64,000 nucleotides of DNA from contig JAJYLN010000011.1 in NCBI GenBank assembly GCA_021787665.1, positions 8,578 through 72,577 of the forward strand. The letters run 5' to 3'. Under the pieces are notes generated by a model that ran no database searches, was not told where the DNA came from, and saw only the letters and a list, made by a program, of their open reading frames with translations. This document shows positions 18,512-28,479 of the stretch, in pieces. Positions within the stretch are counted from its first letter, which is position 1, and each line of letters starts with the position of its first letter. The stretch is from a bacterium. Its GTDB lineage: Bacteria > JAMCPX01. Made by a program: the position numbers and the translations under genes.

Positions 18512-21500
18512 GTGTCTTCGTATAACTTCGTTCACCTTCATCTCCATACCAAGTACAGCCTGCTCGACGGCGCCGTGCATATCGACAGGCTGACCGAACG
18601 GCTCAAGTCCTATGGTATGACGGCTGCGGCCATGACGGACCATGGCAACATGTTCGGCGTCATCGATTTCTATCAGCATATGATGAGTGCCGGGATCAAG
18701 CCGATAATCGGCATCGAGGCGTACATCACGAACGGCACCATCAGGGACAAGAACGCTGCCTCGGAGACGTACCATCTCGTGCTGCTGTCGAAGGACCAGA
18801 CAGGCTACAGGAACCTTCTCAAGCTCACCAGCATAGCACACCTGGAGGGCTTCTACGGGAAGCCGCGCATCGACAAGTCCCTGCTCTCGGAGAACCATGA
18901 AGGGCTGATAGCGATGTCCGCGTGTCTGCACGGCGAGGTCCCGTCGAAGCTGCTGGCGGGAAAGGCAGATGAAGCGATCGCAGCAGCCGAACAGTACCGG
19001 GAGATATTCAAAGACGATTTTTTCCTCGAGGTGCAGTCGAACGGAATCCGGGAGCAGGCCGTCGTCAACAACCTGCTGTACGACCTGGCAGCGAGCCTGC
19101 GCATCCCCCTGGTGGCCACCAACGACGTCCACTATCTCGACAGCTCCGATGCGAAGGCGCACGACGTCCTGCTCTGCATCCAGACGAAAAAGAAGCTGTC
19201 CGATGCAGACCGGCTCAAGTTCTCGACTCAGGAGCTCTACCTGAAGACGCGGGAAGAGATGGCAAAGGCGTTTTCCTCGCACCCCGAGGCGCTCGAATCG
19301 ACGTGGGAGATAGCGAACCGGTGCAACCTCGCTATCGACCTCGGGACGTTCCATTTTCCGGAGATAACGATAGACGGCAGCCGGGACTACGATACGCTGC
19401 TTGCCGGGTTCTCCAACAAAGGGCTGGACCGGCTGGTGGAGCGGAACGCGTACATCAAGGACAGGGAGCAGGAGTACAGGGCAAGGCTGGCCCATGAGCT
19501 CGATACGATCCGGCAGATGAGGTTCTCGGGCTACTTCCTGATCGTCAAGGACATGATCGACTACGCACGGGCTCACGCCATACCGGTCGGGCCCGGAAGA
19601 GGCTCCGGCGCCGGTAGCCTGGTGGCATACTCCATCGGCATAACCGGCATAGACCCGATACAGTACGGACTCTATTTCGAGCGCTTCCTCAATAAAAGTC
19701 GCATCAGCATGCCGGATATCGATATTGATTTTTGTGCGGACAGGAGGGACCAGGTCATCGATTACCTGAAGGGGAAATACGGCGACCAGAAGGTCGCGCG
19801 GATAACATCGTTCCATGCGCTGCAGTCGAGGGGCGTCGTGCGGGACGTGGGCAGGGTGCTCGACCTGTCCAATGGGGTCGTGGACGGTATAGCTAAGGCC
19901 ATCCCTCAGAACATGCCGCTGGCGAAGGCGATAACGGTCGTGCCCCAGCTCGGAGAGATGGCTGCAAAGGACAAAAAGGTCCGGGAGATGCTCGATATCG
20001 CCCTGAAGCTCGAAGACCTACTGAGGGATAAGTCCCTGCACGCGAGCGGGGTCGTTATCTCGGACAAGCCCCTGTACGAATACCTGCCCCTGTACCGGGA
20101 CAAAAGCGGCAACATCGTGACCGGGTTCGAGGGGAAGTACCTGGAAAAAACGGGCCTGATAAAGTTCGATCTGCTTGCCCTCGCGACGATGTCGGTGATC
20201 GACAAGACGAGGTCCCTTATCAAACAGTATCGGGGCATCGAGGTTGACCTGGGCGCCATAGACCTGGACGACCCAAAGCTGTACGAGGCCGTGCAGAAGG
20301 GAGACGGCGTCATGCTGTTCCAGTTCGAGAGCTCCGGCATGCAGAATACGATGAAAAAGATCAAGCCGTCGAAGATCGGCGACATGATAGCCGTGAATGC
20401 CATCTACAGGCCCGGTCCCATGCAGTTCATCGACGACTTTGTGAAGAACAAGGAAAGGGGCGTCAACTCGAACAGGATACCGGCGCTGAACGACATCCTG
20501 AAGGAGACCTACGGTGTCATCCTGTATCAGGAGCAGGTCATGCGGATAGCGAGCGAGATCGCCGGCTTCAGCCTCGAAGAGGCCGATTACGTGAGGAAAG
20601 TCATTTCCAAGAAGGAAAGCGAGGAGCTCCCCATCCTCCACGACAAGTTCGTCAAGGGCGCAGTCGGCCGGGGCATGAAGAAGAAGGAGGCGGAGGAGAT
20701 ATTCTCCCAGATGAAGAGCTTTGCGGAGTACGCGTTCAACAAGTCCCACAGTGCGACATACGCGATCGTGGCCGTGTGGACCGCGCACCTCAAGGTGTAC
20801 TACCCTCTTGAGTTCCTGACCGCTAACCTGTCGAACGAGGCTACGAGGAAAAGCCAGCAGACCTCAAAGCTCTCGCATTACGTCAATTATTGCCGGAAGC
20901 TCGGGATCCAGGTCCTGGGACCGGACATCAACAAGTCAGCCAAGGACTTCTCGATCGAGGGGGACAGAATTCGGTTCGGGTTCCTCGCGATCAAGAACGT
21001 GGGCGAGGCCGCGATTGACGAGGTCCTCGCTGCACGGGCAGGACGCGGGTTCGAATCGCTGTGGGACTTCCTCGTAAGAGTGGACCAGGCGAAGGTGAAC
21101 CGTAAGGTGGTGGAGAGTCTCATAAAGGCCGGGGCGTTCGATTGTACCGGCGCCGCGCGTGCGGCCATGATCAGCAGCCTCGACGTGTCGTACGCACAGG
21201 CGGGCAGGATGAGCATGTCCCAGGACCAGAACCAGCTTTTCAGGACGGACTGGCTCATCTCGAGCACCGGGCCCGGGGACGTCCCGGAGTGGGACGAGCT
21301 CGAGAAGCTCGCGTACGAGAAGGAACTGCTCGATGTCTATATGTCCGGTACGCCCCTGCGGAACTACAGCGCCGAGCTCGGCAAGTTTACGAACGCGCGT
21401 ATAGGCGAGCTGATGGACCGGGACGGAGAATCGGTCACGATAGGCGGTATGATGACCTCGGTGCGTGAGACCAGGGAGAAGAAATCGGACAAGCTGATGG

Positions 21501-21961
21501 CCTTCGGGACGATGGACGACGACTCCGATAGCGTGGAGGTGATCATCTTCTCGAGCGTGTACGGCGGTATGCGGGATGCGGTGAAGAGCAATAAGCCGGT
21601 GATCGTAAAGGGTACGGTTCGGGTCGAAGAGAAGAACAGCGAGAGCGGGGAGGTGGAGAGTACGGCGAAGGTCTTCGCAGAGAAGGTGTTCACGGTAGAC
21701 GAAGCAGCAGCGGGCCTTATTGAAGCGGTGCATATAAGGGTAAAGGACAGCAGCCTTACCGACGAGACTATGTCTATGGTACGGGACTGCCTGGGCAGGT
21801 ACCGGGGACAGACGAAGGTGTATCTCGACTATGAGCGGGAGGGAGGGGGCGAGTACATCATCGAGCTGCCGGACTTTCTGAAGGTCTCGCCGGACAGGAA
21901 GTTCATAGCAGAGATAAAGGATATCCTCAGCGATGCACGGATATATTTCAATAAGCAATAA
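18512..21961 (+). CDS. dnaE: DNA polymerase III alpha subunit
   Basis: The catalytic subunit of the replicative polymerase, about 1149 residues. Domains in order: PHP (FVHLHLHTKYSLLDGA, TDHGNMFG), palm with the catalytic motif MPDIDIDFCADRR, thumb/fingers (GPGRGSGAGSLVAYS), tandem HhH region, OB fold (VTIGGMMTSVRETR) and C-terminal domain. The GTG at 18512 has GGGAG 8 bases upstream. The alternative ATG at 18497 overlaps guaA by 10 bases and lacks a ribosome site. The downstream hfq gene follows after 10 bases. Confidence 0.97.
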   Translation: MSSYNFVHLHLHTKYSLLDGAVHIDRLTERLKSYGMTAAAMTDHGNMFGVIDFYQHMMSAGIKPIIGIEAYITNGTIRDKNAASETYHLVLLSKDQTGYRNLLKLTSIAHLEGFYGKPRIDKSLLSENHEGLIAMSACLHGEVPSKLLAGKADEAIAAAEQYREIFKDDFFLEVQSNGIREQAVVNNLLYDLAASLRIPLVATNDVHYLDSSDAKAHDVLLCIQTKKKLSDADRLKFSTQELYLKTREEMAKAFSSHPEALESTWEIANRCNLAIDLGTFHFPEITIDGSRDYDTLLAGFSNKGLDRLVERNAYIKDREQEYRARLAHELDTIRQMRFSGYFLIVKDMIDYARAHAIPVGPGRGSGAGSLVAYSIGITGIDPIQYGLYFERFLNKSRISMPDIDIDFCADRRDQVIDYLKGKYGDQKVARITSFHALQSRGVVRDVGRVLDLSNGVVDGIAKAIPQNMPLAKAITVVPQLGEMAAKDKKVREMLDIALKLEDLLRDKSLHASGVVISDKPLYEYLPLYRDKSGNIVTGFEGKYLEKTGLIKFDLLALATMSVIDKTRSLIKQYRGIEVDLGAIDLDDPKLYEAVQKGDGVMLFQFESSGMQNTMKKIKPSKIGDMIAVNAIYRPGPMQFIDDFVKNKERGVNSNRIPALNDILKETYGVILYQEQVMRIASEIAGFSLEEADYVRKVISKKESEELPILHDKFVKGAVGRGMKKKEAEEIFSQMKSFAEYAFNKSHSATYAIVAVWTAHLKVYYPLEFLTANLSNEATRKSQQTSKLSHYVNYCRKLGIQVLGPDINKSAKDFSIEGDRIRFGFLAIKNVGEAAIDEVLAARAGRGFESLWDFLVRVDQAKVNRKVVESLIKAGAFDCTGAARAAMISSLDVSYAQAGRMSMSQDQNQLFRTDWLISSTGPGDVPEWDELEKLAYEKELLDVYMSGTPLRNYSAELGKFTNARIGELMDRDGESVTIGGMMTSVRETREKKSDKLMAFGTMDDDSDSVEVIIFSSVYGGMRDAVKSNKPVIVKGTVRVEEKNSESGEVESTAKVFAEKVFTVDEAAAGLIEAVHIRVKDSSLTDETMSMVRDCLGRYRGQTKVYLDYEREGGGEYIIELPDFLKVSPDRKFIAEIKDILSDARIYFNKQ

Positions 21962-21971
21962 GGGAGGGAAC

Positions 21972-22250
21972 ATGGCAAGGATAGGAGAGTTTCAGAGGAG
22001 CAGGAACCCCGAGGGCGTGAAGGTACAGCAGGAGAACAACGCGTACAAGGTACCGCAGATAAACATTCAGGACCAATTGCTGAACCAGCTCCGGAAGGAC
22101 AGGACGAAGATCTCCGTGGAGCTGATGTCCGGCAACGTGGTGCAGGGAGAGATTGCCGGGTTCGACAACTATTCCATCGTCCTTGACGATGGCGGGAAGC
22201 AGTTGATCTACAAGCACGGCATCGTCCTTATAAAATGGGGTGCCCTCTGA
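21972..22250 (+). CDS. hfq: RNA chaperone Hfq
   Basis: The 92-residue protein has the Sm fold: Sm1 QDQLLNQLRKDRTKISVELMS, GEIAGFDNYSIVL, and the Sm2 motif QLIYKHGIVLI (normally YKHAI). Hfq hexamers pair small RNAs with mRNAs. It carries an N-terminal extension of about 30 residues that ordinary Hfq lacks. The start at 21972 has a strong GGGAGGG ribosome site 6-12 bases upstream. Its position before hflX matches the hfq-hflX order widespread in Proteobacteria. Confidence 0.92.
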   Translation: MARIGEFQRSRNPEGVKVQQENNAYKVPQINIQDQLLNQLRKDRTKISVELMSGNVVQGEIAGFDNYSIVLDDGGKQLIYKHGIVLIKWGAL

Positions 22251-22270
22251 CGAACAGCCACGCAAGTGAC

Positions 22271-23410
22271 ATGGTGGGAAAGCGAGAGCGGGTACTCGCG
22301 GTCCATGTCCAGACCGGGAGGCAGACAGGCTACGAAGCCGCCAGACGGGTCGACGAATTGAAGGCCCTTGTCCAGACGGACGGCGGCAGTATCGTGAAAA
22401 CCATGGTGATGAGGGTCAAACAGCCGAGCGTATCCACGCTGCTGGGGAGTGGCCAGGTCACGGACATCGACGACACCGCAGCGCAGTACGATGCGGACGT
22501 TGTCGTATTCAACAGAGAACTCACCCCGCAGCAGCAGAGGAACATTGAGGCGGTCATCAACAGGAGGGTGATAGACAGGACCAGACTGATTATAGACATT
22601 TTCGCACGCCGGGCCAGGTCCAGGGAAGGAAAGCTCGAGGTCGAGGAGGCGCTGCTTCGGTACCTGTTGCCGAGGCTGACGGGAAAGGGGATCGTCATGT
22701 CGCAGACCGGCGGTGGCGTGGGAACGAGAGGGCCCGGCGAGACGAAGCTGGAGATGGACAGGAGGAAGATAAAGGAGAGGCTGAACCGGCTGCGGCGGCT
22801 CATGGATGCCGTGAAGTCACAGCGGTCGGTCCAGCAGAGCAGAAGGGCAAAGACCGGCATACCGCAGATCTCGCTCGTCGGGTACACGAGCGCAGGCAAA
22901 TCTACGCTCCTCAACGTGCTGACCGGATCAACCGAACAATCGAGCGAGAGTCCGTTTACGAGCCTGGACCCGGTTTCGCGGAGACTGTACCTCCGGGGCG
23001 GGACTTTCTCGGTCATCACGGATACGGTTGGTTTCATCGAGGATCTCCCGGTCCAGCTCGTCAAGGCGTTCAGGACCACGCTCGAGGACGTGGCGAGATC
23101 GGACATACTCCTCTTCGTGGTGGACGTCTCCAAGGAGGAGTATGAGAACAACGTCAGCGTGGTTCGCGGCATACTCCGCGAAATAGGGGCCGACAGGATT
23201 CCCATGATCTACGTGCTCAACAAGATCGACAAGGTAGGGAAAGAGGTGTCCCTGGCAGGGATCGCGGAGAGCTACCGGGACCGTGTCCTTGTGTCGGCCA
23301 GGGACGGTACGGGCATCGCTGAGCTCAGAGACACGATAGGGAGGGTACTTGCCATGACAAAACGCTCTGGTAGTGTGCAGGACGAGGATGAATTCTATAG
23401 AGCTGTTTAA
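22271..23410 (+). CDS. hflX: Ribosome-associated GTPase HflX
   Basis: HflX binds the 50S subunit and splits stalled ribosomes. The product has the N-terminal HflX domain (LLGSGQVTDI, VVFNRELTPQQQRNIE), the linker with GTRGPGETKLEMDRR, and the G domain with P-loop GYTSAGKST, the DTVGFI switch and NKID. Starts at 22235 (overlapping hfq by 16 bases) and 22271 are possible. I prefer 22271, giving 379 residues, because the fold begins just after it; neither has a strong ribosome site. Confidence 0.95.
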   Translation: MVGKRERVLAVHVQTGRQTGYEAARRVDELKALVQTDGGSIVKTMVMRVKQPSVSTLLGSGQVTDIDDTAAQYDADVVVFNRELTPQQQRNIEAVINRRVIDRTRLIIDIFARRARSREGKLEVEEALLRYLLPRLTGKGIVMSQTGGGVGTRGPGETKLEMDRRKIKERLNRLRRLMDAVKSQRSVQQSRRAKTGIPQISLVGYTSAGKSTLLNVLTGSTEQSSESPFTSLDPVSRRLYLRGGTFSVITDTVGFIEDLPVQLVKAFRTTLEDVARSDILLFVVDVSKEEYENNVSVVRGILREIGADRIPMIYVLNKIDKVGKEVSLAGIAESYRDRVLVSARDGTGIAELRDTIGRVLAMTKRSGSVQDEDEFYRAV

Positions 23411-24257
23411 AAAATACTCGTGGCTCCTGGACCTCGTGCTGCTGGTGGTGCTGGCCTATGTGCTGGCGTCTTTCACGTCAGCGTACCTGCGGTCCAGGCT
23501 CTTCGCGCTGCCATCGGCAGGCAGGACGACAACGGCCGCTGCACAGAAGGTGCTGACCTCGCAGATAAAGCAGGAGCAGGGATACTACATGAGTATTGTG
23601 GAGAGGGACATATTCAACTCTTCGGCACAGGGGATCGACGAGATCACGGGTACGACTTCCGGGCCGGTTACCAGGACCAACCTGAATGCCAAGCTGCTCG
23701 GAACCGTTGCAGGATCCATGGAGTATGCCTATTCCGTGATACAGTTCGATAACAAGATCAATATCTACCGGGTCAAGGACCACCTCGGGAGCACTGCCGT
23801 CATACTGTCCATCGAGCGGAAAAAGGTGATACTCCTGCACAACGGCTCCCGGGAGGAACTCAGTATGGCAGGAGCAGGGGGACCGGGTGCCGGGCCGGCC
23901 GCCGGGCCGATGGCCGGGAACATCGAGGAGGTCAGCCAGGGCAACTATGTGATACCGGAAGGCCAGTTCAAGTCGGCGACGCAGAACATGGGACAGCTCC
24001 TGACGCAGGCCAGGGTGGTCCCCAACCTTGATGCCGGCAGGATCAATGGTTATAGAATATTTGCAATAACCCCCGGAAGCCTGTATGCAAATATCGGGCT
24101 CCAGAACGGGGACGTTATCCATAGCGTCAATGGGATTCAGGTAACGACGCCGGAAAGTGCCCTGCAGCTCTTTCAGCAACTACAGAACGAGCGCCGTTTT
24201 ACGGTCAACATAGACAGGAACGGTCAGGGGATGACCCTGAATTATACCGTACAGTAA
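23388..24257 (+). CDS. gspC: Type II secretion inner-membrane protein GspC (with PDZ domain)
   Basis: GspC links the inner-membrane platform to the secretin. The 289-residue product has one N-terminal transmembrane helix (WLLDLVLLVVLAYVLASF), the homology region (VERDIFNSS, LNAKLLGTVAG, AYSVIQ), a Gly/Pro/Ala linker and a C-terminal PDZ domain (INGYRIFAITPGSLYANIGL, GDVIHSVNGI). The ATG at 23388 has AGGA 8 bases upstream and lies inside hflX (23-base overlap), so translation may be coupled. The secretin gene follows after 11 bases. Confidence 0.92.
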   Translation: MNSIELFKKYSWLLDLVLLVVLAYVLASFTSAYLRSRLFALPSAGRTTTAAAQKVLTSQIKQEQGYYMSIVERDIFNSSAQGIDEITGTTSGPVTRTNLNAKLLGTVAGSMEYAYSVIQFDNKINIYRVKDHLGSTAVILSIERKKVILLHNGSREELSMAGAGGPGAGPAAGPMAGNIEEVSQGNYVIPEGQFKSATQNMGQLLTQARVVPNLDAGRINGYRIFAITPGSLYANIGLQNGDVIHSVNGIQVTTPESALQLFQQLQNERRFTVNIDRNGQGMTLNYTVQ

Positions 24258-24268
24258 AGGGTGGAGAA

Positions 24269-26758
24269 ATGAACAGAAAGATTCTCGTATATACTCTGGG
24301 CATCATCGTGCTGCTCATGCCCGCGATGTCGGTCGCGGGAGAGGCCGGGACTACCCTCACGTCGGTGACGGTCCACAAGCCCTCTCCGAAGGAGAAGCAC
24401 GGTGGAGAGCAGAAAGTGACCATGGACTTCAGCAATGTTGACATAAAGGACTTCATAAAGGTGATAAGCAAGATCACGGGCAAGGACTTTATCCTGGGGC
24501 AGAACATAAACGGCAAGGTCACGATCATCTCGCCGACGCCAGTCACGATTGAAGAGGCATGGAGGATATTCGAGTCCGTACTTCAGGTAAACCAGCTCAC
24601 CACCGTGGGCAGCGGGAACGTCTTGAAGATCATATCCCTGAGGGACGCGAAGGGTACCAATATCAGTACGTATATGGGGAGACGGGTAGGGCAGACGAGC
24701 GACGTGTATATAACGCAGGTCGTTCCGCTTCATTACGTGAAGTCGAGCGACATGGCCAATGTTTTGAGGCCGTTCCTCTCGCCGTTCGGCAACATCCAGC
24801 CCTACGATACGACGAACACGCTCATCATAACGGAATCCGCATCGAACATCGAGCGGCTGATGAAGATCGTACACGAGCTCGACACGGACACCAACAGGCA
24901 GACGATAAAGGTTATTCAGTTGAAGTACGCGACCGCGCAGAGTATCGCTGGCATCATCACCAGCCTCTACAGCGGACAGCCCGGACAGCCCCCCAGACCC
25001 GCCTTCGGCTTCTTCAGGCCCAACCAGCCCGGACAGGTGCAGCAGGCCATCAAGGTGCTCTCGGACGACAGGACGAACTCCATCATACTCGTTGCGAGCG
25101 TCGATGAGATAGCATCGATCGAGGCGCTGATCGAAAAGCTCGATGTGCCAGTCATGGGAGAGGGACAGATCCACGTCTACTACCTGAAGAACGCGAACGC
25201 CGAGAAGCTCGCGTCCACCCTTGCCACCCTCGCCGGAACCGCCGGCCCTGCGATGCCCGGGCGACCGGGTCCGGCCGGCCCTGCCGTGGCCCAGCTCGCA
25301 GGCGGCGTGAAGATATCCGCAGATAAGGCGACGAACTCGCTGATCATCATCGCGACACCGCAGGACTATCAGACTCTCAAAGGCGTGATCAAGGACCTCG
25401 ATATACCGAGGAGGCAGGTCTACGTGCAGGCGGTCATAGCAGAGCTCTCGCTCAGCGCCTCGAAGACGCTCGGGGTCGACTTGAATGCGCTGCCGAACAT
25501 CAACGCGGGCGGTACGCAGGTGGGCGCCATAAGCAATATGGGCGCGGGCATCGGGAACATCATGTCGTCCCAGAACCAGCTCGGATCTCTGGTCGGGCAG
25601 TCCGGGCTCTCGCTCGGCATTCTCAACGGACAGATAACCTACAACGGCGTGAGCTACCTCAATGTGGTCGCCCTGCTGAACGCGCTCGAGACGAACAGCC
25701 AGGCGAACGTGCTCTCGACGCCGAACATCCTTGCGACGGACAACGAGCCCGCCCAGATCATGGTCGGCGAGAACGTGCCGATACCGACCGGCCAGGCCAT
25801 CGGCCAGATCAGCGGCTATACGCAGACCTTCGTCCAGCGGCAGGACGTGGGCCTTACGCTGAAAATTACCCCGCAGATAAACGCAGGAGACTACATACGG
25901 CTGAAGCTCAATTTCCAGCTCACAGCCATCATACCGTCGCCGCAGGGACTCAACGCGAACGACGTGGGAGTAACGACGTCCAAGCGGTCTGCGGAGACGG
26001 TCGTTACCGTGAAGGACAGGAGCACGATCGTCATCGGCGGGCTGCTGCAGGACAACTCCAGCGTGAGCGAAAGTAAAATACCGTTCCTCGGCGACCTCCC
26101 TATCATCGGCTGGCTGTTCAGATACTCGAACAAGACAAAGAACAAGACGAACCTGATGATCTTCCTTACGCCGTACATCGTACGGGGCCAGTCCGATATC
26201 GCGGCGATAAACAGCATGAAGGAGGCCCAGAGCAGGAGGTTCGAGAAAGATACCTACGGCTATGAGCTCAAGAACAGCCCCTTTACGAAGACCTTCGAAA
26301 GGATGAACGAGCAGATGAAGGCAAACGCAAAACCGCCGAAGCCCCTGCTGTTCACCGGCGAGACCTACATTACGCCGGAAGGAGAGTTCCCGCTGCGGGC
26401 GTCCGGCCGGCAGACAGCCACGACCATCACGCAGTCCTCGATGCCCGTGACCGGGAGCACTGCTACAGAGACCTCGTCCGGCATGCCGCACGCCGGAACG
26501 CTTCCCACGGAGACCTCCGTGCCCGTGCAGCCGGTAGTGTCCTCGGAGGGACAGCGGATCACCGGAACGCAGGTCACGGCACCCAAGACCGGGGGCACTG
26601 GCGTGGAGACCTCCGTGCCCGCACTGCTTTCCCCGCCTGCGGAGGGGCAGCAGGTAACGCAGACGACCGGTGCCCGGGGTCTGACCGGGACCGCGTTTAC
26701 CCCGGAAGCGGTAAAGCCCCCTGACACACCGTCTGGCGCAACGGTCAATAAACCATGA
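24269..26758 (+). CDS. gspD: Type II secretion secretin GspD
   Basis: The 829-residue product forms the outer-membrane pore. It has a signal peptide (to about residue 25), then N0 (VTMDFSNVDIKDFIKVIS), N1-N3 repeats (VIQLKYATAQSIAGII, VYYLKNANAEKLASTLA) and the secretin core (VPIPTG, VGLTLKITPQIN, STIVIGGLLQD, PFLGDLPIIGWLFR). The N1-N3 loops carry Pro/Gly insertions (GQPGQPPRPAF, AMPGRPGPAGPA). The last 130 residues are a Thr/Pro/Ser-rich tail with an imperfect repeat containing ETSVP, of unknown role. The ribosome site is GGTGGAG. The stop overlaps gspE by 4 bases. Confidence 0.97.
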   Translation: MNRKILVYTLGIIVLLMPAMSVAGEAGTTLTSVTVHKPSPKEKHGGEQKVTMDFSNVDIKDFIKVISKITGKDFILGQNINGKVTIISPTPVTIEEAWRIFESVLQVNQLTTVGSGNVLKIISLRDAKGTNISTYMGRRVGQTSDVYITQVVPLHYVKSSDMANVLRPFLSPFGNIQPYDTTNTLIITESASNIERLMKIVHELDTDTNRQTIKVIQLKYATAQSIAGIITSLYSGQPGQPPRPAFGFFRPNQPGQVQQAIKVLSDDRTNSIILVASVDEIASIEALIEKLDVPVMGEGQIHVYYLKNANAEKLASTLATLAGTAGPAMPGRPGPAGPAVAQLAGGVKISADKATNSLIIIATPQDYQTLKGVIKDLDIPRRQVYVQAVIAELSLSASKTLGVDLNALPNINAGGTQVGAISNMGAGIGNIMSSQNQLGSLVGQSGLSLGILNGQITYNGVSYLNVVALLNALETNSQANVLSTPNILATDNEPAQIMVGENVPIPTGQAIGQISGYTQTFVQRQDVGLTLKITPQINAGDYIRLKLNFQLTAIIPSPQGLNANDVGVTTSKRSAETVVTVKDRSTIVIGGLLQDNSSVSESKIPFLGDLPIIGWLFRYSNKTKNKTNLMIFLTPYIVRGQSDIAAINSMKEAQSRRFEKDTYGYELKNSPFTKTFERMNEQMKANAKPPKPLLFTGETYITPEGEFPLRASGRQTATTITQSSMPVTGSTATETSSGMPHAGTLPTETSVPVQPVVSSEGQRITGTQVTAPKTGGTGVETSVPALLSPPAEGQQVTQTTGARGLTGTAFTPEAVKPPDTPSGATVNKP

Positions 26759-28473
26759 AGCAGAAGCCTTTACTGGGAGAGATACTCTTAAGCAACAATG
26801 CCGTTACACCCGCGCAGATCGAGGAGGCCCTCGCGTACCAGAAGGAGAAGGGCGGTAAGATCGGGGAACTGCTCCTGACAAAGTTCAAGTTCATAACGGA
26901 GCTCGACCTTATCAAGGCGCTGGCTACACAGTTCGACCTCGAATACATCGCCAACCTGACGAGCCTGAAGCTCGATATGGAGCTCATCCAGAAGTTTCCC
27001 AAGGCCCTCTCGCGGCGGTTCGGCATCATACCGATAGGCAGGGTGGACGGCTTCGTGAGACTCGGGGTCGTGGATCCCGGCGACATCGAGGCTGTGAACG
27101 ATGCGGAGATCTTTCTCGGGATACCTGCCGCGCCGGTGGTGGTGAGCCAGAAGGATGTCATCAACGCAATCAACATTTATTACGACAGGATACAGGTGAG
27201 CACCGAGGACATGGTCGAGGAACTCGAGGACACGAACCTGGACCATGTCGCTCAGGAGCTGAGCGAGCCGGAAGACCTGCTCGACGCGACGGACGAGGCC
27301 CCGATCATCAGGCTCATCAACTCCCTGCTGTTCGAAGCCGTCAAGAAGCGCGCGAGCGATATCCACGTGGAGCCGTTCGAGAAAGAGGTGTCCGTGCGGT
27401 ACCGCATCGACGGCATTCTCTATGAGGTCATCAAGCCCCCTAAGCGCTTCCAGTCCAGTATCATATCCAGGGTCAAGGTCATGGCGGGCATGAACATAGC
27501 GGAGAAGAGGCTGCCACAGGACGGAAGGATACGGATCAAGATAGCCGGGAAGGACGTGGACATCAGGACGTCCGTGATACCCACCTCGTTCGGCGAGAGG
27601 ATCGTCATGAGGCTGCTGGACAGGTCCAGTGTGCTCATCGGGCTGGGCAACATCGGCCTGAGCGGGGAGAAGCTCAAGCTCATCAACCAGCTCATCAAGA
27701 GGAGCAACGGCATCATCCTCGTGACCGGCCCGACCGGCAGCGGCAAGACCACGACGCTGTACTCGGTGCTCTCGGTCCTGAACTCGCCGGAGGTCAACAT
27801 CCTCACCATCGAGGACCCGGTCGAGTACCAGATCAAGGGCATAGGTCAGATACAGGTCAACTCCAAGATTGACCTGACCTTCGCGAGCGGCCTCAGGTCC
27901 ATCCTCAGGCAGGATCCGGACATCGTGCTCGTCGGAGAGATTCGTGACCGGGAGACCGCGGAGATAGCGGTACAGGCGTCCCTGACCGGGCACCTCGTGT
28001 TCTCCACCCTCCACACCAACGACGCGGCCGGCGGCATAACGAGGCTGATAGACATGGGCATCGAGCCGTTCCTTGTGTCGTCTTCGGTCGTGGCCCTCGT
28101 TGCACAGAGACTCGTCAGGACGATATGCCCGGTGTGCAGGACTGCCTACCGTCCCGGCGACGACGAGCTGCTGGAAATAGGTATACCGAGGAACGCGCTT
28201 GCTGAGGGCGTCATCTACAAGGGGAGCGGCTGCGGCAACTGCGTCAATACGGGATACAAGGGCAGGACCGGAATCTACGAGATCCTCGTCATAGACGACG
28301 AGATACGGACCATGATCACGAAGGCCGTTGACTCCTCGATGATAAAGAAGGCTGCCGTGAGCAAGGGCATGTCGACACTGAAGGAGGACGGGATCAAGAA
28401 GGTCATCGAGGGGGCGACGACCATCCGGGAGGTCCTGAGGGTCACGCAGGAAGAGGTGACCGAGATCGTGTGA
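26755..28473 (+). CDS. gspE: Type II secretion ATPase GspE
   Basis: This is the cytoplasmic hexameric ATPase that drives pseudopilus assembly, 572 residues. It has the MshEN/GspE N-domain (LLGEILLSNNAVTPAQIEEAL), Walker A GPTGSGKTTTLY, Asp box, Walker B DPDIVLVGEIRDRETA, His box HLVFSTLHTNDA, and the zinc-binding tetracysteine element (CPVCRTAY with CGNCVNTG). The ATG overlaps the gspD stop (ATGA), so coupling is likely. Confidence 0.98.
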   Translation: MKQKPLLGEILLSNNAVTPAQIEEALAYQKEKGGKIGELLLTKFKFITELDLIKALATQFDLEYIANLTSLKLDMELIQKFPKALSRRFGIIPIGRVDGFVRLGVVDPGDIEAVNDAEIFLGIPAAPVVVSQKDVINAINIYYDRIQVSTEDMVEELEDTNLDHVAQELSEPEDLLDATDEAPIIRLINSLLFEAVKKRASDIHVEPFEKEVSVRYRIDGILYEVIKPPKRFQSSIISRVKVMAGMNIAEKRLPQDGRIRIKIAGKDVDIRTSVIPTSFGERIVMRLLDRSSVLIGLGNIGLSGEKLKLINQLIKRSNGIILVTGPTGSGKTTTLYSVLSVLNSPEVNILTIEDPVEYQIKGIGQIQVNSKIDLTFASGLRSILRQDPDIVLVGEIRDRETAEIAVQASLTGHLVFSTLHTNDAAGGITRLIDMGIEPFLVSSSVVALVAQRLVRTICPVCRTAYRPGDDELLEIGIPRNALAEGVIYKGSGCGNCVNTGYKGRTGIYEILVIDDEIRTMITKAVDSSMIKKAAVSKGMSTLKEDGIKKVIEGATTIREVLRVTQEEVTEIV

Positions 28474-28479
28474 TGCGCC

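Noticed and set aside
17216-19816. 866-residue open frame on the minus strand across guaA and dnaE
   Set aside because: It lies antisense to two certain genes, has no recognisable motif and no ribosome site. Long antisense frames are expected from the codon bias of the real genes.
24242-26491. 749-residue open frame on the minus strand across gspD
   Set aside because: Antisense to a certain secretin gene; Arg/Asp/Val-rich composition typical of a shadow frame.
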